Below are positions 8,080 to 18,100 of a DNA stretch of 64,000 nt, piece by piece (positions within the stretch are counted from its first letter, which is position 1; every line of letters begins with the position of its first letter). Origin of the DNA: Geomonas diazotrophica. Lineage in GTDB: Bacteria > Desulfobacterota > Desulfuromonadia > Geobacterales > Geobacteraceae. The translations under genes were made by a program, and so were the position numbers. The notes under the pieces were generated by a model. That model searched no databases, was not told the DNA's origin, and saw only the letters and a list, made by a program, of their open reading frames with translations. Where the stretch lies: contig NZ_JAHLMF010000006.1 of NCBI RefSeq assembly GCF_018919385.1, positions 62,001-126,000 on the forward strand, in the 5' to 3' direction.

Positions 8080-9150
8080 CTAGCGCGCCGTCCCCTCGTA
8101 GTTCTTCCTGATCACTTCGAGCAGCTCCTCCGGTGACGGAAGGGAGCCCGCTCCCGGCGGCCTGCCGTAGAAGGAGACCTGCGCTGCGGCACCAACGCTG
8201 AGACGGACGTCCTCGACCATCTGTCCGGTGTTGAGTTCAACGACGAGCACCTTGCCGGCTCGTCCCGCGGCTTGCGCCAGCGCCTTCTCGGGGAACGGGA
8301 ACAGGGTGACCGGACGGAACAGCCCCACCTTCATCCCCTCCGCGCGCGCCATGGTCACTGCGGTGTGGGCGATCCGGGAGACGGAGCCGAATCCGGCGAC
8401 GATGAGGCGGGCGTCTGCGGTCTCGTACTCCTCCGAGATGCACTCCTTCTCCTTCATCACCTGGTACTTGGCGTGCAGGTGCCAGTTGTGGGCCTCCAGC
8501 TCCCCGTCGCCCAGGAACAGGGACTTGACCACGCGCTGCTCAGCCCCGCTCTTGCCGCGCACCTCCCACCCCTTGGCCGGGAGCTCGCGAACCGGACGCG
8601 GGTTGGGAACCAGCGCCTCCTTCATCTGGCCGATGACGGAATCGCCGAGGAGCATGACCGGGGTACGGTACAGGTCGGCCAGGTCGAAGGCGTGCATGGT
8701 GAGGTCGTACATCTCCTGGACGGAGTTGGGGGCGAGGACCGGGATGTGATAGCCGCCATGGCCGCCGCCTTTCACGCATTGAAAGTAGTCCGACTGGGAG
8801 GCGTCGATGCCGCCGAGACCGGGACCGGAACGGGATATGTTGATGATGACCCCGGGGAGCTCGGCTCCGGCCATGTAGGAGATCCCTTCCTGCTTAAGCG
8901 AGATGCCGGGGCTCGAGGAGGAGGTCATGGCGCGCGCACCGGTTGCGGAGGCACCCAGCAGCATGTTGATAGCCCCTATCTCGCTCTCGGCCTGGATGAA
9001 CTCGCCGTTCAGCCCGGGCAGTTCGCGGGAAAGGTATTCCGGTATATCGCTTTGCGGTGTGATGGGATATCCGAAGTAGTAACGGCAGCCGGCCTCTACT
9101 GCGCCCATGGCAGCGGCCTCGTTTCCCTTGACAAAAAGCCGTTTAGACAA
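8080..9150 (-). CDS. vorB: 2-oxoacid:ferredoxin oxidoreductase, alpha subunit (VorB-like)
   Basis: A 356-residue alpha subunit. [38 protein letters not shown] and [19 protein letters not shown] are hallmarks of the pyrimidine-binding domain of ketoisovalerate-type enzymes. The C-terminal half is the transketolase C domain. A TTG start at 9150 ([12 protein letters not shown]) is preferred because GGGAGGG precedes it by 5 bases; the longer frame reads through noncoding spacer. Precise substrate (branched-chain 2-oxoacid or 2-oxoglutarate) is not decided by sequence alone. It is the second gene of the operon. Confidence 0.82.
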   Translation of the reverse strand: MSKRLFVKGNEAAAMGAVEAGCRYYFGYPITPQSDIPEYLSRELPGLNGEFIQAESEIGAINMLLGASATGARAMTSSSSPGISLKQEGISYMAGAELPGVIINISRSGPGLGGIDASQSDYFQCVKGGGHGGYHIPVLAPNSVQEMYDLTMHAFDLADLYRTPVMLLGDSVIGQMKEALVPNPRPVRELPAKGWEVRGKSGAEQRVVKSLFLGDGELEAHNWHLHAKYQVMKEKECISEEYETADARLIVAGFGSVSRIAHTAVTMARAEGMKVGLFRPVTLFPFPEKALAQAAGRAGKVLVVELNTGQMVEDVRLSVGAAAQVSFYGRPPGAGSLPSPEELLEVIRKNYEGTAR

Positions 9151-9292
9151 TTGACCCTCCCACGGATCCTGCCGACCGAGGTGAAGCACCGAGGTGGAAC
9201 ACCGAGGTCAACGCGGCACGGTCGCTGCCCGCGCGGCGGCCGGTCGCTCAATCAGCAGGTAAAACTGATTATTAAAGTGTTAGCGGAAATGA

Positions 9293-9496
9293 TTATTTGA
9301 ACACGGTTATGGCAACATCGGGACAGATTTCGGCGCAGAGAGCACACCCGGTACACTGCTCCAGATCGGGAGCCTCGGCCGGAGCATACCCCTGGATATT
9401 GACCTTCTCGCAAAGCCTGATCAGCTTCTTCGGGCACGCAATGGTGCAGATACCGCACCCCTTGCAGCGCATTTCGTCTATTACAATTCTCCCCAT
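9293..9496 (-). CDS. 2[4Fe-4S] ferredoxin-like delta subunit of the oxidoreductase
   Basis: A 67-residue protein with two ferredoxin motifs, CKGCGICTIACPKK and CTGCALCAEICPDVA, each with the CX2CX2CX3CP spacing for one [4Fe-4S] cluster. It passes electrons from the TPP catalytic core to free ferredoxin. It is first in the operon, 142 bases before alpha. The start follows a purine-rich site and lies divergently 193 bases from the mucR-like gene, so both promoters share this gap. Confidence 0.9.
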   Translation of the reverse strand: MGRIVIDEMRCKGCGICTIACPKKLIRLCEKVNIQGYAPAEAPDLEQCTGCALCAEICPDVAITVFK

Positions 9497-9551
9497 GCCT
9501 TAAGTCCCCTCATTGTCTCCTGGCCTACTCCGACCATGCAATCAGCGCTGG

Positions 9552-9581
9552 AAACTAGCAGAAATTTGTGAAGCCAGTCAA
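9552..9581 (-). promoter_or_regulatory. Possible sigma-70 promoter of the oxidoreductase operon
   Basis: Minus strand TTGACT (9576-9581) is followed after 18 bases by TAGTTT (9552-9557) with an extended TGC just before it. The -35 is good and the -10 weak, so this is tentative. Confidence 0.35.
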
Positions 9582-9598
9582 CTTTTTTGTTTACACTT

Positions 9599-9610
9599 GT
9601 GATTTATCAC
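9599..9610. promoter_or_regulatory. Palindromic operator candidate between mucR-like gene and oxidoreductase operon
   Basis: GTGATTTATCAC is a perfect inverted repeat around a TT centre, and CACTTG occurs directly repeated on both sides, 15 bases apart. It overlaps the likely promoter region of the mucR-like gene (TTGCTT at 9611, TTTAAT at 9633). MucR-family proteins commonly autoregulate, so this may be its own site; that is inference. Confidence 0.35.
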
Positions 9611-9689
9611 TTGCTTTTGAACCTGTGTATAGTTTAATAATAAGCGTCTAATTTGCGCACCTTAAAACTCTAAAAGGAGGAGCGAAACG

Positions 9690-10196
9690 ATGGCATCATC
9701 ACTGCTCGAATTGACGGCAAGCATAGTCTCTTCACATGCCTCGGTTACAGAGATGTCAGGCGAAGATTTGCTTCTTGAACTGCAGAAGGTGCACGGCGCC
9801 CTGCAGAAGCTCGAAGTGGAAACCGGTGAGGGGGTGGAAAGGGGCGAGGGCAAAGGACCTGCCGTTCCCCTGAAAAAGGCGTTCCAGCCTGATCAGGTGA
9901 GCTGCATGCTCTGCGGCAAGAGCGGCATGAAGACCCTCGCACGCCACCTGGCACAGGTGCATGGCATCAAGCCCGGCGAGTACCGCAAGCAGTTCGGTAT
10001 TCCCAGCAACCAGGCCTTGACCGCGAAGAACTTCTCCGAGGCGCGCAGGAGGATGGCGCAAGAGAAGGGGCTGGCGGACAACCTGGCGAAAGCGCGCGCC
10101 GTACGGGCGGCGAAGTTGGCCGCCAAAGGTGGTGCCGAAAAAAAGCCCGCGAAGACGCCGCGCGCGCCGAAACAAAAGCAGCAGATGAGCGCGTGA
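9690..10196 (+). CDS. MucR/Ros family zinc-finger transcriptional regulator
   Basis: A 168-residue DNA-binding regulator. The MucR domain spans about residues 20-135 with the finger C-M-L-C-G-K..HLAQVH (CX2C...HX3-5H type) and the family signature HGIKPGEYRKQFGIPS. The C-terminal 35 residues are Lys/Ala/Pro-rich (AKGGAEKKPAKTPRAPKQK), resembling a histone-like tail and able to bind DNA nonspecifically. The start ATG follows AAGGAGGAG. Target genes are unknown; the divergent oxidoreductase operon is an obvious candidate. Confidence 0.9.
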   Translation: MASSLLELTASIVSSHASVTEMSGEDLLLELQKVHGALQKLEVETGEGVERGEGKGPAVPLKKAFQPDQVSCMLCGKSGMKTLARHLAQVHGIKPGEYRKQFGIPSNQALTAKNFSEARRRMAQEKGLADNLAKARAVRAAKLAAKGGAEKKPAKTPRAPKQKQQMSA

Positions 10197-10325
10197 CACG
10201 ACATGCGATGATGCCTGCTTGCTTTCAGTGGGACGGTTCGGGTTTTCCGGAGCCGGAACGGGACGATTCCGGCGGGAGCTGCCCGGTCTGACGACTCCCC
10301 GTGCTTGCAGCTTTGAATATATGTG

Positions 10326-10354
10326 AAAAAAGCCGCCTCCCAGGCGGCTTTTCT
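10326..10354. terminator. Bidirectional intrinsic terminator
   Basis: AGCCGCCT (10331-10338), loop CCC, AGGCGGCT (10342-10349), with an A-run on the left and T-run on the right. It separates the convergent mucR-like gene and rluB and can serve both. Confidence 0.88.
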
Positions 10355-10384
10355 TCTGTTGGACTGCCGGCTCAAGAGAAAGCT

Positions 10385-11173
10385 TCACCTGCGCGGTGCG
10401 GTCTTTCTCCTTGCCACTACTCCCGTTTTCCTGGGGCCGCGTCCGGTGCCGCTTGGGACAGTCTTCCGCCTGAGTTTCGCCACCTCTTCGGCGCTCAAAT
10501 GCCTGAACTCCCCGGGCTTCATGTCGCCGATCTCGAGGAAGTCGTAGCGCGACCTCTTCAGACGCACCACGTTCAGCCCCACCGCCTCGCACATGCGCCG
10601 CACCTGGCGGTAGCGCCCCTCGTGGATGGTGATCGATATCCAGGAGTTGTTCTCGCTTTCGCTCACCGGAAGCACCTTGGCGGGGGCGGTCATGCCGTCC
10701 TCAAGCTGCACCCCTTCGGTGAGCTTCCGGATCTGCTCAGCGGAGACGCGGCCGCTCACCCGCACCAGGTATCCCTTGTCAACCTCGTGGCTCGGGTGCA
10801 TCAGCATGTTGGCGAACGCCCCGTCGTTGGTCAGAAGCAACAGACCTTCGGTGTTGTAATCCAGACGCCCCACGGGGTAGACGCGTTCCTTGATCCCCTT
10901 CAAGAGGTCGGTGACGATGGGACGCCCCTCGGGGTCCTTCATGGTGGTCATGTAGCCGACCGGTTTGTAGAGGAGCAGGTAGACCCGCATCTCGGTGACC
11001 AAAATGGGCTTGCCGTCCACGGTGATGGTGTCGCTGTCGGGATCGGCCTTGGTTCCCAGCTCGGTGACCACGACGCCGTTCACGGCCACTCTCCCCGCGG
11101 CTATGATGGTTTCAGACTCGCGCCTGGAGGCGATTCCGGCCTGCGAAAGTATCTTTTGCAAACGCTCCTGCAT
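10385..11173 (-). CDS. rluB: 23S rRNA pseudouridine synthase, RluB/RsuA family
   Basis: A 262-residue enzyme. An N-terminal S4 RNA-binding domain (residues 1-60, RLQKILSQAGIASRRESE) is followed by the RsuA-type catalytic domain with GRLDYNTEGLLLLTNDG, which holds the catalytic Asp. The C-terminal GRYRQVRRM helix and a Lys/Arg-rich tail follow. It likely modifies U2605 in the 23S rRNA peptidyl transferase region, by family. The ATG follows AAGGAG. RsuA and RluE are closely related alternatives, but the S4 domain plus basic tail favour RluB. Confidence 0.88.
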   Translation of the reverse strand: MQERLQKILSQAGIASRRESETIIAAGRVAVNGVVVTELGTKADPDSDTITVDGKPILVTEMRVYLLLYKPVGYMTTMKDPEGRPIVTDLLKGIKERVYPVGRLDYNTEGLLLLTNDGAFANMLMHPSHEVDKGYLVRVSGRVSAEQIRKLTEGVQLEDGMTAPAKVLPVSESENNSWISITIHEGRYRQVRRMCEAVGLNVVRLKRSRYDFLEIGDMKPGEFRHLSAEEVAKLRRKTVPSGTGRGPRKTGVVARRKTAPRR

Positions 11174-11392
11174 CTGTTCTCCTTACCCGGATCTTCCCGG
11201 TTTACTAAACGAAGCTACTCATAACATGGTGCTGTAGCAACCGCAAGCTTTAAGCCTTCGATGCCCATGCCTGCCATCGCCGCCAAAGATTATAGATTTC
11301 CAATCACACTTTGATACCCTTGCTTGGTTTGAGATCGGATACCCCGGCGTCGCGGCGCCACGACTTACCCATCACAAAGGAGACTCCCGCAC

Positions 11393-12364
11393 ATGACCAA
11401 TCCCTACCGAAGAAACGGCCAGCAGTACCTCTACTTCTCCCAGAAAACAGGCGACAGCGTGTGCGTCATGGACATCGGCAAAGACAGGCCGAGGTTGGTG
11501 GAGACCATCAAGGTGGGCATCCAGCCGGAACGGCTCGTCACCAACAGGAGCAAGACGCGGCTGTATGTCGTTAACCGGGGATCGGACAGTATCAGCATAA
11601 TAGACACGACGACCGACCCCATGGGGATCATTGCCACCCTGTCGCTGGGGGCGGAACCCTACGCGGTATCGGTAGACCCCGAACAGACCAGGGTATTCGT
11701 CAGCTGCGGACCGATGGATGCCGGCAGCATCAAGATCGTCGACCTGACCGTCACCCCCCCGGTCCTGAGAAGCACCACGCCCGTGCGGGGCATAGTGTTC
11801 CGAGGCATGGCAGTGTCGCCTGACGGCAAACGCCTGTTCGTAGCCGGCGGCCTCAAGGACGACACCATCAACGACAGCCTCTCCGTCTACGACATCACCG
11901 GCAGCACGCCGGTACTGATAGCCGCCGTGGCCGGGCAGAACGAAAGTCCGGAATTCGTCTACGTCAACCCGACAGGCTCGTTTGCCATCGCGAGCTTCAG
12001 ACAGGGGGGGATCAACGTCTTCGATGCGGCCGCCACCCCGCCGGTGCTGCTGTCGACGGTAGGCAGCGGCGAGGTGAACGGCTCGGCGCTGAGCCCCGAC
12101 GGACGCCTGCTCCTCATGGGCTATGCCGAACCCGCAGGGGGACAAGGGAACTACGCGGTTTATGACGTCTCGACCATCCCCTTGGGCACCGGCCTCTTTT
12201 TCACCAGCGCCTATGCGCCCGGACCGATGACCTTCAGCGCCGATGGGGCGCGGTTGTACATGGTGAGCGGCAACGAGCTGGTAACCTTCGACATGACCAT
12301 GCACCCGCCGGAAGTGGCAAACCACGTCACGGTTACCGGACCGGCAGGAGGCATCACCATTTGA
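11393..12364 (+). CDS. YncE-like beta-propeller protein
   Basis: A 323-residue protein of repeated beta-propeller blades; repeats of the type LYVVNRGSDSISIIDTTT, VFVSCGPMDAGSIKIVDL and LFVAGGLKDD..SVYDIT recur about every 45 residues, as in YncE/lactonase-like propellers. No signal peptide is seen at the N-terminus (MTNPYRRNGQQYLYFSQKTGD), so it is probably cytoplasmic unless exported otherwise. The ATG follows AAAGGAG. Ligand and role are not known. It is followed 100 bases later by the DUF445 gene. Confidence 0.75.
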   Translation: MTNPYRRNGQQYLYFSQKTGDSVCVMDIGKDRPRLVETIKVGIQPERLVTNRSKTRLYVVNRGSDSISIIDTTTDPMGIIATLSLGAEPYAVSVDPEQTRVFVSCGPMDAGSIKIVDLTVTPPVLRSTTPVRGIVFRGMAVSPDGKRLFVAGGLKDDTINDSLSVYDITGSTPVLIAAVAGQNESPEFVYVNPTGSFAIASFRQGGINVFDAAATPPVLLSTVGSGEVNGSALSPDGRLLLMGYAEPAGGQGNYAVYDVSTIPLGTGLFFTSAYAPGPMTFSADGARLYMVSGNELVTFDMTMHPPEVANHVTVTGPAGGITI

Positions 12365-12387
12365 GATCAGTGCAATTCTGGTTATTG

Positions 12388-12453
12388 CCTTGTTTCCGGC
12401 AACCTGATAAAAAGGTGGGCCGCCATCGGCAACCGAAACGCCAGGAAACAAGG
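12388..12453 (+). promoter_or_regulatory. Long-range inverted repeat that could hide the DUF445 ribosome site
   Basis: CCTTGTTTCC at 12388-12397 is the exact complement of GGAAACAAGG at 12444-12453, and the second arm runs into the AAGGAG ribosome-binding site of the DUF445 gene. A local hairpin, TTGCC with GGCAA at 12386-12403, would compete. No known riboswitch class was recognised. Confidence 0.35.
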
Positions 12454-12464
12454 AGTAGCCACAG

Positions 12465-13727
12465 ATGGATACCAGACACACAGCACTTAAAAGAAACAAG
12501 ACCATTGCCGGCGCCCTATTGGTGGGCGCCGCGCTGCTTTTCATCGTGGCACGACTCAACCACGGCACCGGGGCCTGGGGCTGGGTCGCCGCCTTCGCGG
12601 AGGCCGCCATGGTAGGCGCTCTCGCCGACTGGTTCGCCGTGGTCGCGCTGTTCCGGCACCCGCTGGGGCTCCCCATACCGCACACCGCCATCGTGGCGGA
12701 AAAGAAGGAGAGCATCGCCGACAACATGGGGCGCTTCATCCAGGAGAAGTTTCTCGCCACCGATGTCCTGGTAGAGCGGATGCGGGAATTCGATCCGGCC
12801 GGGCACCTTTGCAACTACCTCCTCTGCCGTGACAACGCCGAGGGGGTGGCCAGGGGCATCTCCCGCGTCCTCTCGGAGTCCATCGAATTCCTCGAGGACG
12901 AGCGTGTCAACAAGGTGGTGAGCGCGGCCCTAGGCGAGCGCATCGACAAATTCGACGCGGCCACCTCGGCTGGCACCCTCCTGGAGGGCCTGAGGAAGGA
13001 GAGCAGGCACCAGGTGGTGCTCGACGAGCTATTGAAGCGCCTGGGGGGGTGGCTGGCGACGCCGGAATCTCAGGAGAAGGTTGCGGTTGCCCTCGACAAC
13101 TGGGTGGATGCCGAGTACCCCCTTTTGAGCAAGTTCATTCCTAACCGTCCCCAGTTCTCCCGCAACGCCGGCGAAAAGATCGTGCAGAAGGTGAGCGGGT
13201 TCCTGGACGCGGTCAACGCTGACCCGACCCACGAACTGCGGCACGAATTCGACCGTGCAGTGGGCGATTTCATCGTGAAGCTGAAACACGACGAGGGGAT
13301 GAGGACCAAGGTGGCAGAACTGAAGCGGGAACTGGCCAACAACCAGCAGATCTCCCACTACGCGAAGAGTTTAGTCGGCGACCTGAAGAACTGGATGGTG
13401 CAGGACCTGGATCGGGAGCACTCCAACATCCAGAAGAAGGTTGCCGACGCGGCTGTGGCGCTGGGAAACACGCTTTCCCATAGCGGCGAGTTGAAAGATT
13501 CCATCAACGAGCACCTGGAGGGGGTGGTGAAAAGGTACGCAGGCGATCTGAGAAGCGGCCTCGCCAGACACATCTCCGGGACGGTGAAGGAGTGGGAGAA
13601 CGAGGAATTCGTCAACGAGATCGAGCTCAGCATCGGGTCGGACCTGCAGTTTATCAGGATGAACGGAACCCTGGTAGGGGGCATGATCGGCATCCTGCTG
13701 CATGCAGCATCGCTGCTTCTCGACTGA
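12465..13727 (+). CDS. DUF445 family membrane-anchored protein
   Basis: A 420-residue protein of the DUF445 (YjiN-like) family. There is one TM segment at residues 14-32, a second hydrophobic stretch with the family motif AFAEAAMVGALADWFAVVALFRHPLGLPIPHTAIV, a long charged helical middle, and a C-terminal TM segment (MNGTLVGGMIGILLHAASLLL). The long middle is predicted mostly helical and may be periplasmic or cytoplasmic. Function is not known. Start is ATG at 12465, 10 bases after AAGGAG. Confidence 0.85.
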   Translation: MDTRHTALKRNKTIAGALLVGAALLFIVARLNHGTGAWGWVAAFAEAAMVGALADWFAVVALFRHPLGLPIPHTAIVAEKKESIADNMGRFIQEKFLATDVLVERMREFDPAGHLCNYLLCRDNAEGVARGISRVLSESIEFLEDERVNKVVSAALGERIDKFDAATSAGTLLEGLRKESRHQVVLDELLKRLGGWLATPESQEKVAVALDNWVDAEYPLLSKFIPNRPQFSRNAGEKIVQKVSGFLDAVNADPTHELRHEFDRAVGDFIVKLKHDEGMRTKVAELKRELANNQQISHYAKSLVGDLKNWMVQDLDREHSNIQKKVADAAVALGNTLSHSGELKDSINEHLEGVVKRYAGDLRSGLARHISGTVKEWENEEFVNEIELSIGSDLQFIRMNGTLVGGMIGILLHAASLLLD

Positions 13728-13748
13728 CCCTTCTGATCGCGGCACCCA

Positions 13749-13771
13749 AAAGGCCAAGACTGCCGGCCTTT
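13749..13771 (+). terminator. Likely terminator of the DUF445 gene
   Basis: AAAGGCC (13749-13755) pairs with GGCCTTT (13765-13771) around a 9-base loop, 21 bases after the stop codon. The T-tract is short. Confidence 0.45.
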
Positions 13772-13807
13772 CAAGCGGGAGCGGCCACACGAAGAGACGA
13801 AGTAAAG

Positions 13808-13840
13808 AAGGGGGCACGGCTAACATGGCCATGCCCCCTT
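13808..13840. other. Hairpin in a gene-free 400-base gap
   Basis: AAGGGGGCA (13808-13816) pairs with TGCCCCCTT (13832-13840). The surrounding gap 13728-14126 contains no frame with coding character or ribosome site that I can support; besides the hairpins it has only a TCATCA-rich stretch after this one. Confidence 0.45.
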
Positions 13841-14068
13841 CATTTCATCATCACATCATCAGTTCATCACTTCAATTCACTACAGCATCGCGTCATGCTG
13901 CTCCAGGGCAAATACCCAGTCCGACCGCAATCTGCTACGTTGAACCAACCGACCTCTCCAGATATGCATACCGAACCAGAATTGGCGGGCCGGAGATGTA
14001 CTCTGACAATGAACCAGGAGTAGACGCAGCAATTCGCGACACCAGCATTTGGGGCGCCGATAGACCAC

Positions 14069-14107
14069 AAAAAAGGCGCACCCCGTTTACGGGGTGCGCC
14101 TTTTTTT
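14069..14107. terminator. Strong bidirectional terminator downstream of accA
   Basis: A perfect 10-bp stem, GGCGCACCCC (14075-14084) with GGGGTGCGCC (14091-14100), loop GTTTAC, flanked by six A and seven T. On the minus strand it ends the dnaE-accA unit. Confidence 0.92.
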
Positions 14108-14126
14108 AAGTTATTTAAACAGACAA

Positions 14127-15086
14127 CTACTCGGCGAAGCGGCTCATCTTCCTGAACTTCTGGTAACGCTGCTCGATCAGTTCCTCTGCGGGAATCGCCT
14201 TCAGCTCCTTCAGGTTCCTGGAAAGGGCCTCGTGCAGATTCTTCGCCATCGCCTCGTGGTCACGGTGCGCGCCGCCGGCCGGCTCGGGAACGATCTCGTC
14301 GATGACTTCGAGATCCTTGATGTCCTTGGCGGTGAGCTTGAGCGCCTCGGCGGCCTGGGCTCCCTTGGTGCCGTCGGACCAGAGGATCGCGGCGCAACCT
14401 TCCGGGGAGATGACGGCGTACACCGAGTGCTGCAGCATCAGGATCCGGTCGCCCACGGCGATGGCGAGCGCGCCGCCGGAGCCACCCTCGCCGGTGATCA
14501 CGACGATGATGGGCACGGTGAGGCGGGACATTTCCCTCAGGTTCCTGGCGATCGCCTCGGCCTGGCCCCGCTCCTCGGCGCCGATGCCGGGGAAGGCGCC
14601 CGGGGTGTCGACGAAGGTGATGATCGGGAGCTTGAAGCGCTCGGCCATCTCCATCAGGCGCAGCGCCTTTCTGTACCCTTCCGGGTTGGGCATGCCGAAG
14701 TTGCGGAACACCTTCTCCTTGGTGTCGCGTCCCTTCTGGTGCCCGATCACCATGACCGGCTCGCCGTCGAGCCTGGCCAGGCCGCCCACTATGGCGTGGT
14801 CGTCGCCGAAGTTGCGGTCGCCGTGCAGTTCGACGAACTCGGTGAAGATGAGGCTCAGGTAGTCGAGGGTGAAGGGACGGTTGATATGGCGGGCCACCTG
14901 GGCCGTCTGCCAGCGGGAAAGGTTGGCGAACATCTCTTGGCGCATCCTCTCGGCCTTCTCCTCGAGATTGGCGACCTCGGCGGAGAGATCGACCCCTTCG
15001 GTGGAAAATGCCAGCAGTTCCTGGATCTTCTTGTCCAGTTCCGCCAGCGGCTTCTCAAAATCAAGATAGCTTTGCTGCAGTGCCAT
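14127..15086 (-). CDS. accA: Acetyl-CoA carboxylase carboxyltransferase subunit alpha
   Basis: A 319-residue AccA. It transfers the carboxyl group from carboxybiotin to acetyl-CoA to make malonyl-CoA together with AccD. The N-terminal coiled helix ([20 protein letters not shown]), [37 protein letters not shown] and [20 protein letters not shown] are the family signatures. Length matches the family. The ATG follows AAGGAG. It directly follows dnaE (51-base gap), an order seen in many proteobacteria, and ends at the strong terminator. Confidence 0.97.
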   Translation of the reverse strand: MALQQSYLDFEKPLAELDKKIQELLAFSTEGVDLSAEVANLEEKAERMRQEMFANLSRWQTAQVARHINRPFTLDYLSLIFTEFVELHGDRNFGDDHAIVGGLARLDGEPVMVIGHQKGRDTKEKVFRNFGMPNPEGYRKALRLMEMAERFKLPIITFVDTPGAFPGIGAEERGQAEAIARNLREMSRLTVPIIVVITGEGGSGGALAIAVGDRILMLQHSVYAVISPEGCAAILWSDGTKGAQAAEALKLTAKDIKDLEVIDEIVPEPAGGAHRDHEAMAKNLHEALSRNLKELKAIPAEELIEQRYQKFRKMSRFAE

Positions 15087-15137
15087 ATATCTCTATCTCC
15101 TTGGTTTCAAATAAAAATAACCACATACGTCCTGAGG

Positions 15138-18100
15138 CTACTCGAAGGACACGGCATTATAGCCGAAGAGGTTACTCACTTCCACTGTTAATTCTTCGCT
15201 GGCCGCCACTTTGTATACATCGGAGAGCCGGATGGTGACTCGCGAACTGTTCTCAATGTCAAGGTGCAGGAAGCTGCGGCAGATCCCCTGGTAGCGGGAG
15301 ATGATCTCTTTGAGCGTCTTGAGCTTCCCGGGATCGGCCTCCTTGGCGTCGATGGTGAAGTTCACCCTGCGCGTCTCGCGCTCGACCAGGTCGCGCAAGA
15401 GAACGATGTCGCTGGCCATGATCTTGGCCCCCTTCTCGCCGTGCTCGACCGTCCCGGTTACGTGCACCGGGTCGTCTCCCTTGAGGAACTCCGAGCAGCG
15501 CGCATAGACGTCGGAGAAGACCACCACCTCCAGCGAACCGATCAGGTCCTCGAGGGTGACGAAACCCATCCGGTCCCCCTTCTTGGTCATGATCTCCTTG
15601 AGGCTCGCCGGTACTCCGCAGATCTTCACCTCGCTCTTGTCCTTCGCCTCGTTGATGGTGAAACAGTCCACCGTGGAGAAGCGGCGCATGTCGGCCACGT
15701 AGCGGTCCAGGGGGTGGCCGGTAATGAAGAAACCGATCGCCTCTTTCTCGCAGCCGAGCCGGTACTTCTCGTCCCACTCCGGGATGTCGGGGAGCCGGTT
15801 ACCCGACCCGGTGGAGCCGCGCTGGATTTCGGCCATGCCGAAGAGGGAGACCTGGGCGCTCTCGCGCTCCTGCTGCACGCGCTGTCCCTGAGCTGCGGCG
15901 TCATCCAGGACTGCCGTGAGCTGTGAGCGCTTGGCCCCGGTGCAGTCGAAGGCGCCGCTTTTGATGAGCGCTTCTATGACCCTCTTGTTGCAACGGCGCA
16001 GGTCGACCCGCTCGCAGAAATCGAAGATGTCCTTGAAAGGCTCGTTGCCGCGGGCTTCCAGGATGGCCTCTATGGCCCCCTCCCCCACGTTCTTGACGGC
16101 ACCAAGGCCGAAGCGCATCGCGGTGTCGAGCACCCGGAAGGAGCGCAGCGACTCGTTGATGTCAGGCGGAAGCACCTCGATGCCCATCTCGCGGCAATCG
16201 CCGATGCTCTTGATCACCTTGTCGGTGTTGCTCATGTCCTCGGTAAGGAGGGCTGCCATGAACTCGACCGGGTAGTGCGCCTTCAGGTACGCGGTCTGGT
16301 AGGCGACGAGCGCGTAGGCGGCGGAGTGCGACTTGTTGAAGCCGTACTCGGCGAACTTCGCCATGAGGTCGAAGATGGCGGCGCACTTCTTGGAATCGAG
16401 GCCCAGCTTTTCGGACCCCTCCATGAACTTCAGGCGCTCCTTCGCCATCTGCTCGGCGTCCTTCTTACCCATGGCGCGGCGCAAGAGGTCCGCGCCGCCC
16501 AGCGAGTAACCGGCTAAGGAACGGGAGATCTGCATGACCTGTTCCTGGTAGACGATGACGCCGTAGGTGTCCTTGAGGACAGGTTCGAGCTGCGGCAGGT
16601 CGTAGACGGTCTGCTTGCGGCCGTGCTTTCTCTCGATGAAGTCGTCCACCATGCCGGAGCCGAGCGGGCCCGGACGGTAGAGGGCGCAGACCGCGATGAT
16701 GTCCTCGAAGCAGGAGGGCTTCAGCTTGACCAGGAGCTCCTTCATGCCGCTGGACTCGAGCTGGAAGACGCCGGTGGTGTTGCCGGCCTGCAGAAGCTTG
16801 TAGGTTTCCGGATCGTCGTCCGTCAAGAGCGTGATGTCGAAGTTGGGATCCTTGCCGTTACGGATGTGCTTGCAGGCGTTGTCGATGACCGTCAGGTTCT
16901 TGAGGCCGAGGAAGTCGAACTTCACCAGGCCGACCTTCTCCACGTACTTCATCGAGTACTGGGTGGTCAGCGAGCCGGTCTTCTGGTCCTTGTAGACCGG
17001 GCAGAATTCCTCCATCTGCCTCGGTGCGACAACGAGACCCGCGGCGTGGGTCGAGATGTGGCGGGCGAGTCCTTCCAGGCGCAGGGCGACGGTCATGACC
17101 TCGTTCACCTTCGCGTCGGCCGCCATCAGCTCCTTTATCTTGGGCTCCTGCTCGATCGCCTTGTCCAGCGTGATGCCCAAAACCTCGGGGACCAGCTTGG
17201 CGATCTTGTCCACGTCGGCGAAGGTGAGGTCCAGGGCGCGCCCCACGTCGCGGATGACGCCGCGGGCGGCCATGGTACCGAAGGCGGCGATCTGGCACAC
17301 CTTCTCCCTGCCGTAGCGCTCGACCATGTACTGGATCACCTCTTCGCGGCGGTCCTGGCAGAAGTCGACGTCGATATCCGGCATGGAGATACGTTCGGGA
17401 TTGAGGAATCGCTCGAACAGCAGGTTGTACGGCATCGGATCGATGTCGGTGATCCTGATGCAGAAAGCGACCAGCGAGCCGGCCGCGGAGCCCCTGCCAG
17501 GCCCGACTGGGATGCCGTGGTCTTTGGCCCAGTTGATGAAGTCCGCAACGATCAGGAAGTAGCCCGGGAACCCCATGTGCTTGATACAGTCCAGCTCGAT
17601 GCGCAGGCGGTCGTGGTAGGCCTGCTCCTGCTCGGGGGTCAGGTTCGGGTACTTGATCTTGATCTTCTCGAGGCGCAGCTTGAGACCTTCGATGGACTCG
17701 CGCTCCAGCTGCTGGTCGAGAGTCTCCCCCGGCGGCGCCTCGTAAGCCGGGAAGTGGTAGGTTTTGAAGTCGAACTCGTAGTGGCAGCGCTCGGCGATCT
17801 TGACCGTGTTTTCCAGCGCCTCCGGGCAGTAGTGGAAGTCTCGCGCCATCTCCTCGGGGCTCTTCACGTAGAACGCCTCGGTGGTGAAGCGCATCCGGCT
17901 CGGGTCGCTCATGGTCTTGCCGGTCTGGATGCAGAGCAGGATCTCGTGCGCCTTGGCGTCTTCCTTGTTGAGGTAGTGGCAGTCGTTGGTGGCGACCAGC
18001 GGCAGGTTCAGCTCGCGCGCGATCTCCATCACGCGACGGTTGGCGATGGTCTGCTCGGGGAGCCCGTTCTCCTGGATCTCCAGATAGTAGCTCCCCGGGA

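Noticed and set aside
7317-9150. Naming the operon korAB (2-oxoglutarate) outright
   Set aside because: The alpha and beta motifs look nearer to ketoisovalerate-type enzymes; substrate is left open.
12400-12460. Cyclic di-GMP (GEMM) riboswitch before the DUF445 gene
   Set aside because: The conserved GCACAGGGCAAACC and ACGCAAAGCC segments are missing.
13702-14109. Frames across the gap 13728-14126 on both strands
   Set aside because: No ribosome site, composition unlike neighbours, and they run through two terminator hairpins.
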